Shown: positions 9,370-18,617, numbered from the stretch's first letter. The stretch is DNA of 54,816 bases from Pseudomonadota bacterium (GCA_027624035.1 JAQBUI010000025.1:1-54816); one strand, 5' to 3'. Translations and numbers: made by a program. The notes: generated by a model not told the origin, from the letters alone.

Positions 9370-9665
9370 GTGAATACAATACAACTCACGGAGACCTTCG
9401 ACACGTGGCCTACGAAGCTTAAAGTCGTGGCAAAGCCCGAATAATTGAAAGAATCCGCTCTGCTGAGCGAGGTAATCTTGGAGATTGTGAACCGGTTGGA
9501 AACGGTGTTTCAGAAATGCGCATCCATTATGGACCCGGCTACCGGGTGTACTTTACTCGTACTGGTAGTGCGATTTATGTATTGCTCTGTGGAGGCACAA
9601 AGCGTGGTCAGCAGAGAGATATTAGAAAAGCCAAAGAATTAGCTCTCCTTATAGATGAGGCATGA
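9370..9665 (+). pseudogene. HigB/RelE-type toxin (addiction module killer protein), frameshifted
   Basis: Read in two frames, this gives VNTIQLTETFDTWPTKLK, then RGKARIIERIRSAERGNLGD, EPVGNGVSEMRIHYGPGYRV, YFTRTGSAIYVLLCGGTKRG and QQRDIRKAKELALLIDEA. That is a full-length (about 99-residue) HigB-like mRNA interferase of the 'killer protein' subfamily, toxin first, antitoxin second. The frame is lost at 9424-9425 (AAAGTCGTGG), where inserting one base would restore LKDRGKAR; without it, translation stops after about 24 codons. The antitoxin ATG follows 3 nt after the toxin stop. The start is probably the GTG at 9370. The toxin is therefore most likely dead while the antitoxin is intact. Confidence 0.85.
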
Positions 9666-9668
9666 ACT

Positions 9669-9974
9669 ATGAGCAAAACTAACCACTTGGAACTCAAGCC
9701 ATTTGACGCCAGTGACTATCTGGATTCCGAGGATACAATTGCGGAATATCTCACAGCAGCGTTAGAAAATCCTGATCCAGACGCGTTTTTAGTAGCAGTT
9801 CGAGATGTCGCAAAAGCTCAGGGTATTTCGAATGTTGCAGCTAGTGCCGGACTTGGCAGAGAAAGCTTATATAAGGCACTTAAACCGGGTGCCCACCCTC
9901 GCTTTGATACGGTACGGCGGCTAATCGAAGCTCTTGGAGTTAGACTTGATATTGCTGCACCACACTCGAATTAG
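9669..9974 (+). CDS. HigA-like antitoxin (addiction module antidote protein)
   Basis: A 101-residue DNA-binding antitoxin of the 'addiction module antidote' HigA-like family. It opens LKPFDASDYLDSEDTIAEYL, as is typical, and carries a helix-turn-helix near residues 50-90 (VAKAQGISNVAASAGLGRES then LYKALKPGAHPRFDTVRRLI). It would neutralise the upstream toxin and repress the shared promoter. The partner toxin has lost its frame, so this protein may survive only as a DNA-binding or anti-addiction remnant. Base composition is AT-richer than the chromosome around it. Confidence 0.88.
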   Translation: MSKTNHLELKPFDASDYLDSEDTIAEYLTAALENPDPDAFLVAVRDVAKAQGISNVAASAGLGRESLYKALKPGAHPRFDTVRRLIEALGVRLDIAAPHSN

Positions 9975-10236
9975 GAGAAAGTGGGGTCCAATCGATCCCA
10001 CTCTGGCGCGCGTCGAGCCGCTCGAAAGAACAGGTCATTGGCGGCATCACATCACGGATCGTGTCGGCGGCGGTTAGGAAGTATGGCAGCCGACCAGGGT
10101 TGGATACACGCCCGTCTGGATGGCTGCACCTCCCGCCACCATATATCAGCAACGCTCGGACCAGCCGGTTTGTTTTACCTATACTTCGGTAGAACCCGAA
10201 GGGATTGATAAGCGAAGCAGCGAACGGCAGATCCCC
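9975..10236. other. Gap between antitoxin and Fic gene
   Basis: Convergent intergenic space of about 260 bp. An imperfect dyad (AGTGGG ... CCCACT, about 9979-10003) is present but has no U-run, so I do not call it a terminator. No coding region supported. Confidence 0.35.
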
Positions 10237-11436
10237 TCACCCTCGCTGTTCAGGGAACAAGCCTGGCATCCATCGCGATGCAAGCTTCGCTGGGAAATTG
10301 ATACTCAACGGTGTTTTCGATGTTTCGGACCTGACAACTTCGTGCTCGATAAGGCTTGAGACGACACGGCTTGCGGTCCTTGAGCTTGTATTCAGGAGAT
10401 GTGTCACCTCGCTGCGGGGCAGTTCACCGCGATAAAGGATCGCATCCATGATGACGTCGGATTTCTGGTGTAAGGTACCAAGCTTGATTCCTTCTTCAAC
10501 CCAAAGATTAATCCGGGCACGTAGTTTCTCTGGCTGGACGAGATCTTGCATGAAGTTGATCTGGTCAATGCAGGTTTCAAGGAAAAATCTAGTGAACTCG
10601 ACGAGCATCTCCTCGCTGAGATTGCCTCTGCCGTCAAGATCGTTTCGGCGCTGCAGGTCACAGTTCGCAAGATGATGCTTGTATACGTCGACGTTGCGAG
10701 CGAGCCCACGTGCGATCGACCAAACGCCGCCGGTGTCCAGGGTCTGGAGCAGCGTCGCATAGGACATCAGCCGCATCACGCGTCCATTGCCGTCAAGGAA
10801 TGGGTGTATCCACCCCAAACGATGATGGGCTGCAGCAGTAGCGAGTATTGTCTCCGCCTTACCCAGCTTGCTGTATACCTCTTCGAAGCGGCCAAGAAAG
10901 CGTGGCAGAGCGCGTGGGCTCACCGGTACATGTCTGCCGACCTGTACGTCACACGGTCGAAGCCCTCCTGGCACGACGCGAAGTCTTTCCCTCGATTGTG
11001 GCTGCTCAGCCACCAACAATTCCTCGGGTAATAGTTCACAGAAGTGGCGGTGGACTGCCAGAATGGCGTCGACTGTTGTCGCCGGACCTTCGAGCCCGCC
11101 TCCATCGATCCATTGCTGGACACTCACATGCGCTTCGGCCTCGAGCTGCAGATTGCGTTGTTCAGGATCAGCGCTGTAGTCCTTTCTTAAAGCTCGCTCG
11201 ATATCAATCGGGTGCGTGTCGTGCCCTTCGATCAGATTGCTGTAGTAGCAGTTCATTGCACGTACCAGGTCGGACAGTGCCGTGACAACACCATCAGGTA
11301 AGCTTCGTCGGAGTCCGGTCGATGCCGTCACCACGTCGATCATGAGGTCGTTGAGTCCTGAGCGATGTCGTGACCCTTCTGAGATGACCAGAGGCTCCAT
11401 CAAGGTAATTGCCTCGCTCCTGTCCGCGCCTCGCAC
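10237..11436 (-). CDS. Fic-domain protein with winged-helix C-terminus
   Basis: Fic proteins usually transfer AMP from ATP to a hydroxyl on a target protein. The catalytic loop is complete: HPFLDGNGR at residues 211-219, with the His, acidic residue and Arg expected for AMPylation. The N-terminal region has SNLIEG (66-71), the [S/T]xxxE[G/N] inhibitory helix of class II Fic proteins, so the enzyme is probably autoinhibited. The C-terminal 100 residues, with DVIMDAILYRGELPRSEV, look like a winged-helix DNA-binding module. I keep the GTG start because GAGG lies about 8 nt upstream; an ATG 12 codons later (MEPLVISEG) is the alternative. It has no separate antitoxin gene next to it. It is part of the islet and may act in stress or mobile-element maintenance; targets are unknown. 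Confidence 0.9.
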   Translation of the reverse strand: MRGADRSEAITLMEPLVISEGSRHRSGLNDLMIDVVTASTGLRRSLPDGVVTALSDLVRAMNCYYSNLIEGHDTHPIDIERALRKDYSADPEQRNLQLEAEAHVSVQQWIDGGGLEGPATTVDAILAVHRHFCELLPEELLVAEQPQSRERLRVVPGGLRPCDVQVGRHVPVSPRALPRFLGRFEEVYSKLGKAETILATAAAHHRLGWIHPFLDGNGRVMRLMSYATLLQTLDTGGVWSIARGLARNVDVYKHHLANCDLQRRNDLDGRGNLSEEMLVEFTRFFLETCIDQINFMQDLVQPEKLRARINLWVEEGIKLGTLHQKSDVIMDAILYRGELPRSEVTHLLNTSSRTASRVVSSLIEHEVVRSETSKTPLSINFPAKLASRWMPGLFPEQRG

Positions 11437-11885
11437 TAGATTGGCCTCATAATTGGCGACTTTATTGTCTGGATATTTATTATCATAAATACAATATTAA
11501 CAGATAGTTATGTTAATACGAGACAGAAGTTTGAGTGCTAATTTGGCGAGATTGTTGGCGAGATGGTTGGCGAGATGAAGAACGTGCCCATTGAGGCCAC
11601 CAGCACGCCTTCAATCCAGCTTTACCCAAACCTCGCTCAACATCAACGTTGAGCGTTTCGTCAACGTTCCGGTCGCTTGAACTACGGAAACTGCCGGTCA
11701 AGGGCTTCCGCCATGTACCGACCGCATGCGCTGTGACGCGCGCAATGATGATGTCTATCTCACGCGGTCATCTTGTGAACGCCGTGGTATGGGTTGGGTT
11801 CAAGTGATCCAGACGCCCGTCTAACCGTTGATTGATGTCATTGACCAGCAGATATCGCTTGAATGAGGGAAGTTTCGTATCCGGA
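11437..11885. other. Gene-free right end of the islet
   Basis: AT-rich near 11460-11515 (probable promoter of the Fic gene), then a short triple repeat, then about 300 bp with no supported gene. It ends where similarity to the left POT copy begins. No integrase, att-like core or tRNA seen. Confidence 0.45.
11543..11578. repeat. Three tandem 12-bp repeats
   Basis: TTGGCGAGATTG, TTGGCGAGATGG and TTGGCGAGATGA follow one another directly. Differences are only in the last two bases. No gene covers them on either strand; function unknown. Confidence 0.8.
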
Positions 11886-12591
11886 TCATGATCGATCCTC
11901 CTGATCTTCAGAATCTCCGGTTTTGGTATGCATCAGACGATGCAGCAGAGGCGATACCAGCAGTATGGCAATGCCCAATATCACGGCCACCATAGCAAGC
12001 TGCTCAAACACACTGGTATAGATCAGCAGCGATCCTGTACCGGATATTGCGCCCCCTTGTTCCGGTACCGCCATCAGCCCGGCAATCAGCCCTGCCGCAT
12101 ATGCCGCGAAGGAACTGGACAGGAACCAGACGCCCATCATCATACCGGCGACACTCGCCACGCTCAGTCGCGTGACCATCGCGAGGCCAACCGGCGACAG
12201 GCAGAGCTCTCCCATGGTGTGAAGTAGATACATCAGCGCCAGCCACACCACGCTCACCCTGCCATCCGGCCCGGCCATGGATGCGCCGACCACCAGCACT
12301 GCAAAACCGAGCCCCACCAGTAATACGCCCAGGCCGAATTTGGCAGGCGTCGATGGCTCCAGGCGGCGCCGGGCCAGGCTGACCCACAGCCACGCAAAAA
12401 GCGGTGCCAGCAATATGATGAACGCAGGATTCAGTGACTGAAACATCCCGGCCGTGAACAAATCACCCATGGCCACATTGCGGTCCGTGAACAGCGTGAG
12501 CGATGATCCAGCCTGTTCAAACAGCGCCCAGAAAAAGATCGAGAGTACCATCAGAACGAGCATCACCAGCATGCGGTCCCGCTCAATCGGC
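11886..12591. repeat. Right copy of 0.7-kb direct repeat (POT 3' half)
   Basis: Same sequence as 5644-6350 with about 5% differences and one A fewer. Here it forms the natural 3' half of an intact gene. Confidence 0.93.
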
Positions 12592-13460
12592 GTGCACCGC
12601 ATCAGTGAAAACCAGATGATCCAGGCGACCACGACAAGCCCAAATCCAGACAACACCAGGCCCAGTTCTCCGGTTCGCTGAATCAACTGCCAGACCCCGA
12701 ACACCGAAACGATCGAGAGCAGATAGATCCACTTTTCAACGCTGAGACCAAATCGGCGCCGCGACAATTGGCCCGGGTCCGGGGGCTCTCCAAGCCCCAC
12801 AAGATGCCTGCTACCAGACAGGAAGGTCGCCAGACCAACCAGCATGCCAACCCCGGCAAGGCCGAAGCCATAACGCCAGCCGTAGGTTTCACCCAGATAG
12901 GCACACAGGAGGGTCGCGACCAGCGCGCCCAGGTTGATGCCCATGTAGAAAATCGTGAACCCTGCATCCCGACGCGGATCATCAATATCGTACAGCTGCC
13001 CGACGATGCTCGATATATTGGCCTTGAGGAATCCGACCCCGACGATAATCAGGGCCAGGGACAGATAGAATATCTGGGCATGGAACGCCTGACGCTCGAC
13101 CACCAGCACTCCATCAACCAGCACACGTGTTGCCGGTGGCCCCTCGAAGGCCATCCCGAAATGGCCGAACACCAGCAATATCGCCCCAAAAGCGACCGCC
13201 TTGCGAAACCCGAGATAGCGGTCGGCAATCATGCCGCCCAGTACCGGCATCGCGTACACCAGCGCGGCGTAGCTTCCCACAATGAGGGCGCCCTCCCCGT
13301 CACCAAACAAGAAATGCTTGGTCAGGTAGAGTATGAGCAGGGCCCGCATGCCGTAGTAGCTGAACCGTTCCCACAGTTCAGTCATGAACAGGACATAAAG
13401 GCCCCGTGGGTGCCCCAGGATTTCATCACCGGGTGGGCGAAGTGTACCGTCGGTCATCAT
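11886..13460 (-). CDS. POT/PTR2-family proton-coupled di/tripeptide permease
   Basis: A 524-residue inner-membrane symporter importing di- and tripeptides with protons. The family signature ELWERFSYYGMRA (residues 28-40, the ExxER proton-coupling motif) is present, followed by about 14 hydrophobic segments; the second PTR2 signature region with FTIFYMGINLGAL is also visible. Length is normal for the family. The C-terminal part duplicates 5644-6350. Its stop overlaps an ATG (ATGA) although no gene follows here, which suggests the ancestral gene was coupled to a downstream partner, as the left copy still is to DUF3604. It is divergent from the pabB-pabC gene and is probably expressed from the 240-bp gap between them. 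Confidence 0.95.
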   Translation of the reverse strand: MMTDGTLRPPGDEILGHPRGLYVLFMTELWERFSYYGMRALLILYLTKHFLFGDGEGALIVGSYAALVYAMPVLGGMIADRYLGFRKAVAFGAILLVFGHFGMAFEGPPATRVLVDGVLVVERQAFHAQIFYLSLALIIVGVGFLKANISSIVGQLYDIDDPRRDAGFTIFYMGINLGALVATLLCAYLGETYGWRYGFGLAGVGMLVGLATFLSGSRHLVGLGEPPDPGQLSRRRFGLSVEKWIYLLSIVSVFGVWQLIQRTGELGLVLSGFGLVVVAWIIWFSLMRCTPIERDRMLVMLVLMVLSIFFWALFEQAGSSLTLFTDRNVAMGDLFTAGMFQSLNPAFIILLAPLFAWLWVSLARRRLEPSTPAKFGLGVLLVGLGFAVLVVGASMAGPDGRVSVVWLALMYLLHTMGELCLSPVGLAMVTRLSVASVAGMMMGVWFLSSSFAAYAAGLIAGLMAVPEQGGAISGTGSLLIYTSVFEQLAMVAVILGIAILLVSPLLHRLMHTKTGDSEDQEDRS

Positions 13461-13703
13461 TCAGGCGACATGTCTGGACAATCCTGCATCGTGCCATGGT
13501 GACGTGACTGTGACCAGTGGGTCCGGTTGCCTCACTTTCAGCACGACCAGGGCATGCCTGACTCAGGCGCGCTCATGGTCGTCATGACGTTGCCGGGGTA
13601 CGGAAGGCTTTTGCCGACGGCGCGCTGCAAGTATCCTCTGCCACAGACCACACCCGCGCACAAGACGCACCCACCCTGGAAGCATTCAGGACCAACCGGC
13701 AAC

Positions 13704-15533
13704 ATGACTTCAGACAACCCAGACAGCGCCAACCGCCCCGACCCGGAACAAGACGGCGTGCTCGGTCATGAAGAAAAAGGGCTGGTCATCATTCGTGACC
13801 CGGAAGCATCGCGCTGGCTGACTTTTCGTGAACCGAGGGAAATCCTGTGCGCCAGGCGCGCCAGCGATGTCGTAGCCGTCTTGCAGCAGATCCAGCACGC
13901 AGTCGATTCCGGCTGCCACGCGGCCGGATTCATCGCCTACGAGGCCGCATCGGGATTTGACCCGTCACTCACCACTCATCCGGGCGCGGGTTGCCTGCTG
14001 TGGTTCGGCATCTACGAGACGGTCGCGGTCTCCAGCGACCTGGGCGAGGAATCCTCACCATCCGTTCCACAGGTCAACTGGCAGCCCGATGTGTCCAGAC
14101 AAACCTACACCGACAGGGTCACCCGGATCAGAGAGGAGATCGCCGCAGGAAACACCTACCAGGTGAACTACAGCATCCGCTTCAGAACCCGGTACGATAC
14201 CGATCCACTGGCGGCTTTTGTGTCACTGGCAAACCATCACGAAGCACCCTATGCGGCCTACGTGGACACCGGTGATCGGGTCATTGCGTCTCACTCCCCG
14301 GAACTGTTCTTTCGGCTGAACGGCCAGCAGGTTCTGTGCCGGCCAATGAAGGGGACTGCCGCCCGGGGACTGACTGCCGATGACGACTCCCTGCGCAAGC
14401 GCGCACTGGCGAACTCTGCCAAGGACCGGGCAGAGAACCTCATGATCGTGGACATGATCCGCAATGATCTGGGCCGGGTCGCCGTGCCGGGCAGCATCAG
14501 CGTGACGGACCTCTTCAGCCTGGAGACCTATGACAGCGTGCATCAGATGACCACCACCGTCCGGGCACGGACGGATGCCAGTGCGGTAGACATTCTGGCT
14601 GCACTGTTTCCCAGCGCGTCCATTACCGGCGCACCCAAAGTCAACACCATGCGCCTGATTCGGGACCTGGAAGCGAGCCCGAGAGGCGCCTATACCGGTA
14701 CTGTGGGCTATCTGGGTCCAGGCCGCACTGCCCAGTTCAACGTGGCGATTCGCACGCTGGACATCAGCCGCACCGAAAAGAGCGCCGTCTATGGTGCCGG
14801 TGGGGGAATCGTCTGGGATTCCGAAGCGGATGCCGAATACGCGGAGTGCCTGACCAAGACCCGTGTCGTCAGCGTTGCCCACGAACCTTTTGAACTGCTG
14901 GAGACCCTCGGCTGGACTCCTGGCGTCGGCTACGCTCTGTACCGATATCATCTGCAACGGCTGCAGTCCTCGGCTGACTATTTCGGTTTCCACCTGAACC
15001 TCGCGAGAGTCGAACGGGAGCTTGCCGAACATGTCCGGGGAATCGCTCCAACCCGCCGCAAAGTACGCCTGACGCTCACCAGAACCGGGGTCACCACGAT
15101 CCATTCAGTGCCTTTGCCAGAAGGGCAGCCTCCCGGGGCTCGGCTCACGGTCGCCCTTGTCGAGGATGACCCGGTTCACTCCGGCAACCGGTTCCTCTAT
15201 CACAAGACGACCAACCGGACCATGTACGAGAGTCGCCTTGCACGTTATCCGGACTGCGATGACGTGATACTGTGCAATGAAAGGGGCGAGCTGACGGAAT
15301 CGACCATCGCCAATCTGGTCGTCGTGATCGACGGCGAACATGTGACTCCACCGGTAAGCTGCGGCCTGCTGGCAGGAACCTGTCGGCAGGCCATGCTGGA
15401 TGAGGGCCGGCTCAAGGAGCGAACGCTTCGCCCGTCCGACCTGTTAAACTGCGACGACGCTTACCTCATCAACAGCGTCCGCGGCAAGATAGAGATGCTC
15501 CTTAAACCCGTCAGCCAATCGAGAACTCGCTGA
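13704..15533 (+). CDS. pabB: Fused aminodeoxychorismate synthase component I and aminodeoxychorismate lyase
   Basis: Bifunctional folate-pathway enzyme. The first 400 residues are PabB, which with a glutamine amidotransferase turns chorismate into aminodeoxychorismate: RPMKGTAARG and SITGAPKVNTMRLIRDLE are the family active-site motifs, and the C-terminal EADAEYAECLTK segment is typical. The last 200 residues are PabC, the PLP enzyme that releases p-aminobenzoate: YHLQRLQSSADYFGF, HKTTNR (PLP lysine) and NERGELTES. No PabA amidotransferase is nearby. I start at the ATG giving MTSDNPDSANRP; the frame is open for 59 more codons upstream but that part is low-complexity and runs into the divergent promoter space. 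Confidence 0.92.
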   Translation: MTSDNPDSANRPDPEQDGVLGHEEKGLVIIRDPEASRWLTFREPREILCARRASDVVAVLQQIQHAVDSGCHAAGFIAYEAASGFDPSLTTHPGAGCLLWFGIYETVAVSSDLGEESSPSVPQVNWQPDVSRQTYTDRVTRIREEIAAGNTYQVNYSIRFRTRYDTDPLAAFVSLANHHEAPYAAYVDTGDRVIASHSPELFFRLNGQQVLCRPMKGTAARGLTADDDSLRKRALANSAKDRAENLMIVDMIRNDLGRVAVPGSISVTDLFSLETYDSVHQMTTTVRARTDASAVDILAALFPSASITGAPKVNTMRLIRDLEASPRGAYTGTVGYLGPGRTAQFNVAIRTLDISRTEKSAVYGAGGGIVWDSEADAEYAECLTKTRVVSVAHEPFELLETLGWTPGVGYALYRYHLQRLQSSADYFGFHLNLARVERELAEHVRGIAPTRRKVRLTLTRTGVTTIHSVPLPEGQPPGARLTVALVEDDPVHSGNRFLYHKTTNRTMYESRLARYPDCDDVILCNERGELTESTIANLVVVIDGEHVTPPVSCGLLAGTCRQAMLDEGRLKERTLRPSDLLNCDDAYLINSVRGKIEMLLKPVSQSRTR

Positions 15534-15720
15534 GACCGGCCCAGGGCCTGAGCCTCGCTCTCAAACAGCCGTCAAGGGGCTGCACGACCATTGAAAGGCT
15601 TTGATCCGGCGCCAGAAAGCGTACTATAGGCCCATGTCCTGCCTCTGATCGGGAGGACGGCGGGTCAGGAACAGTCGGGTCAAACAATCTGGTCAAGAAC
15701 TCAAGTTCAGGCGCTCACAG

Positions 15721-17355
15721 ATGCATATCCACATACCAGCCAATCTATTCGCGAGATCACGCTTCCGTCGGGTATTGATTGCGATCGTCCTGATCGCGCC
15801 GTGCATGGGTCAGGGCGTGCCGCTGACACGTATCGTCGACAGCCTTCCCGGGGCTGATGAAGAAATTCAGAGGCTGCACGAGCAACTCCTGAGCCATAAC
15901 GCGGACCGCCAGTATGACCTGGCCATCGAGACGGGCCGGGCCATCGTCGAGCGGATCGAGGGTACTGGCGCGATCGCCACCGATGCCCTGTGCAACCTGA
16001 GTCTGCTTCAGGCGGCCGCCGGCAATCTTCCGGCTGCAGTCGACACACTGGATGAAGCCATCGATGGCGTCACCGTGCAGCACACCGATACCCACCCCTC
16101 CCTGATCCGTCCGTTGCAGACCAAGGGCCTTCTGTTGCGGCTCATGGGAAGACTCGACGAGGCAACCGACGCGCTGCGGCAGGCCCAGAACATTGTTCAC
16201 CGAATGGATGGCGTCTACAGCGTGGAGCAGCGTGACATCCTTCAACAACTGACCTTGATCAACCTCCAGGCACGACAATTTGACCTTGCAGTCCGGCATC
16301 AGAAATACGATCTGATCAACCACACCATAGAACTGGGCGAGGGCAATCCGGAACTGCTGCACCACACCCACAGCCATGCGTTGTTCCTGGCCAATCTTGG
16401 CCACTTCAAGGAATCTGTCAAACTGCTGAAATCCGTTGTGGATGACCTTGAAGGTATTCACGGCAAAGACAGCCTGTATCTGGTGCAGCCGCTGCAGAGC
16501 ATCGCCAGAGTCAAGATGCTGGAACGTGAAATCAAGCGATATAGTGCCGCCGTTCCCGCGCTTGGACCCGATACAGACTGGATCCAGCCTGCGCTGGGCA
16601 GTACGTTCTTCCTGACGGAACCCGTCAGCACCGCCAAACAGCAGCCGGTGCAGCTGCGTGTCAGTGAGCCTCTCAACATGCGCACCGAGGATGAACCACC
16701 GCCTCTGGCCAATCGGCCGCCGGTCGCGGCAGCACAGCAGTCACCGGTCAGGCCCGTGAAGACCGGCGATCAGGAACTGTATCTGGCTTCAAACACCACG
16801 TTTACCAATTCGGTGGGTGTGGTAGACAAACTGTCCTACAAGATCGCCCGGGTCGAACCGTATATGAGAGACGCAATCAAGACGCTGCAAAGGGTGACCG
16901 ATATCATGGACAAGGAACCGTCGGCCAATCCCTCCGACCGGATCCGGGCGCTGGTCGAGCTTGGCGATATCTACGCCGTCACCGGAAGCGGCAACAAATC
17001 CCATGAAGCCTATCTGCGTGCGTGGGAACTGATCGAAGCCGAACCGGACCCCGGCGTGCTGCAAAAAGCTTTTTTTGGAGCGCCTCTGAGAATTGCCCCC
17101 AGGGAGTTGCCCGCCTTGCCGCTCAAGCGCAAGCCCTTTGGTCAGGAGTACGAGGCAACCCTCTCCTTCGACGTCACCAGCGAGGGCCAGGTCGTCAACA
17201 TCTCGGTCCAGGATGCCAACGTACCAACGGATGCACTACAGAAGTTCAAGCGACGAGCCTTCCTGTATCACTATCGGCCGCGGATCGAAAACGGTGAGCC
17301 GGTGCTTACCGAGGGCCTGACGCTGACCCAGCGCTATTTTGGCAGCGGTGGCTAG
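15721..17355 (+). CDS. Exported TPR protein with TonB-like C-terminal domain
   Basis: A 544-residue protein. Residues 10-35 form a signal-peptide-like hydrophobic segment after RSRFRR. Residues about 40-270 are tetratricopeptide-type helical repeats (LSLLQAAAGNLPAAVDTLDE; LIRPLQTKGLLLRLMGRLDE), then a Pro-rich linker, another helical part, and a C-terminal domain of TonB type (ATLSFDVTSEGQVVNISVQD ... HYRPRIENGEPV). True TonB proteins have a membrane anchor and contact outer-membrane receptors; this one has TPRs instead and may be only structurally related. A second protein of the same plan lies beside the TonB-dependent receptor (36861-38084). No receptor is adjacent here. Function unknown. 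Confidence 0.8.
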   Translation: MHIHIPANLFARSRFRRVLIAIVLIAPCMGQGVPLTRIVDSLPGADEEIQRLHEQLLSHNADRQYDLAIETGRAIVERIEGTGAIATDALCNLSLLQAAAGNLPAAVDTLDEAIDGVTVQHTDTHPSLIRPLQTKGLLLRLMGRLDEATDALRQAQNIVHRMDGVYSVEQRDILQQLTLINLQARQFDLAVRHQKYDLINHTIELGEGNPELLHHTHSHALFLANLGHFKESVKLLKSVVDDLEGIHGKDSLYLVQPLQSIARVKMLEREIKRYSAAVPALGPDTDWIQPALGSTFFLTEPVSTAKQQPVQLRVSEPLNMRTEDEPPPLANRPPVAAAQQSPVRPVKTGDQELYLASNTTFTNSVGVVDKLSYKIARVEPYMRDAIKTLQRVTDIMDKEPSANPSDRIRALVELGDIYAVTGSGNKSHEAYLRAWELIEAEPDPGVLQKAFFGAPLRIAPRELPALPLKRKPFGQEYEATLSFDVTSEGQVVNISVQDANVPTDALQKFKRRAFLYHYRPRIENGEPVLTEGLTLTQRYFGSGG

Positions 17356-17384
17356 GCCCGTGGCCATCGGCATGCTGTGGCAGC

Positions 17385-18617
17385 TCAATCGGCAATGGCA
17401 CCGTAGGTGACTGAACGAAGCTGCCGCCGAATCGGATGGCTACCCGATGGCAGCAACTGGGTCAGAAAGACCACGGCCATGTTCTCCTCCGGCGAGATAA
17501 AGAACGCAGTGGAAGCGGCACCGCCCCAGTAATACTCACCCGGCGTACCAATCACCTGAGCCACCGCAGGGTCCAGCAGTACCGCAAACCCCAGCCCGAA
17601 GCCAATCCCCTCCATGGTCGTCTCCAGAAACTGAGGCTGGCCAAGCGACGCCAGATCACCATCACCGGGCAAGTGGTTGGTGGCCATGTACTCGAGTGTT
17701 CGAGTACCAATGATCCGCTCACCATTCAGTTCACCACCTCCCAGCAACATCTTGCAGAACTGCATGTAGTCATGGGCGGTAGACACCATGCCACCGGCGC
17801 CTGAAAAGTACGTCCTGGGCTCAAGATAGCGGCTGCTGGCGGGTGCGTCCTGCAATTCATAGCCGCGGTTGCCTTCTGGAGAAAACCGGTAGCATGCCGT
17901 CAAACGATCCGCCTTGTCCGGCGGAACATGAAACCCCGAGTCATTCATCCCCAGGGGGGCGAGAATGTGCTCCTTCAGGTATTCATCCAGAGGCTGGCCG
18001 GAGAGCACCTCACACAGATAGCCGACGATATCGGTCGAAATACCGTAATTCCATTCCGACCCGGGATGGCAGTGCAGTGGCAGTTTCCCCAGCACCTTGA
18101 CCATCTCGGCAAGCGTTCCACCCTTGTGCATTTCGGAACGTGCATAGAGCGTCCCCACCGGGAGTGTAGGCGAGGCACTCACCAGCCCGGACGTATGCAT
18201 CAGCAGATCCCTCACGGTCATCGCCCTGGCTGGACGGCTCACCGTGTAGTCGTCTGCATTACCGCCTTTGTCCAGCACCCGAAGATCAGAAAATTCAGGG
18301 ATGTACTTCGCGGCCGGATCATCCAGCTGAAATAACCCCTGCTCATACAGCCGCATCAATCCCACACTGGCGATCGGTTTGGTCATGGAATAGATGCGAA
18401 AAATGGCGTCTGGTGTCATCGCCCTGCCGGCCTCGTCATCCATGTTGCCGTGGCAGGATTGGTAGACAAGCTTGCCATCCCGCGCCACCATCGCGATGGC
18501 GCCAGCCATCCTGGATGATGTCACATAACCATCGACGAGCCGATAGAGGTTTTCCAGTTGTTTCCCGGACATCCCGACAGATTCCGGCGTCGCGTCGCAT
18601 CCTTCACTGAACTGCAT
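17385..18617 (-). CDS. Class C beta-lactamase-like serine hydrolase
   Basis: About 410 residues of the beta-lactamase/transpeptidase-like superfamily that includes esterases and D-aminopeptidases. The nucleophile motif is SMTK (residues 77-80), within IFRIYSMTKPIASVGLMRLY; the second motif is WNYGISTDIVGYL, where Tyr is the general base, and a third GG-rich strand (YYWGGAASTAFFISP) closes the site. No signal peptide is evident, which suggests a cytoplasmic esterase rather than a resistance enzyme. I start at the ATG (MQFSEGCDATP); a GTG eight codons upstream is the alternative. It converges with the TPR/TonB-domain gene, 30 bp apart. Confidence 0.9.
   Translation of the reverse strand: MQFSEGCDATPESVGMSGKQLENLYRLVDGYVTSSRMAGAIAMVARDGKLVYQSCHGNMDDEAGRAMTPDAIFRIYSMTKPIASVGLMRLYEQGLFQLDDPAAKYIPEFSDLRVLDKGGNADDYTVSRPARAMTVRDLLMHTSGLVSASPTLPVGTLYARSEMHKGGTLAEMVKVLGKLPLHCHPGSEWNYGISTDIVGYLCEVLSGQPLDEYLKEHILAPLGMNDSGFHVPPDKADRLTACYRFSPEGNRGYELQDAPASSRYLEPRTYFSGAGGMVSTAHDYMQFCKMLLGGGELNGERIIGTRTLEYMATNHLPGDGDLASLGQPQFLETTMEGIGFGLGFAVLLDPAVAQVIGTPGEYYWGGAASTAFFISPEENMAVVFLTQLLPSGSHPIRRQLRSVTYGAIAD

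Noticed and set aside
9979..10003. Dyad AGTGGG...CCCACT as a terminator after the antitoxin
   Set aside because: Short stem, long loop and no T-run on either strand.
10846..11285. 145-codon plus-strand frame over the Fic gene
   Set aside because: Antisense shadow; Fic motif on the other strand is decisive.
6351..11885. Islet as an integrase-driven genomic island
   Set aside because: No integrase, tRNA target or short att core is visible; the only flanking repeats are the long POT copies, which suit homologous recombination better.
14223..15104. 293-codon minus-strand frame over pabB-pabC
   Set aside because: Opposite-strand shadow; the sense strand has all active-site motifs.
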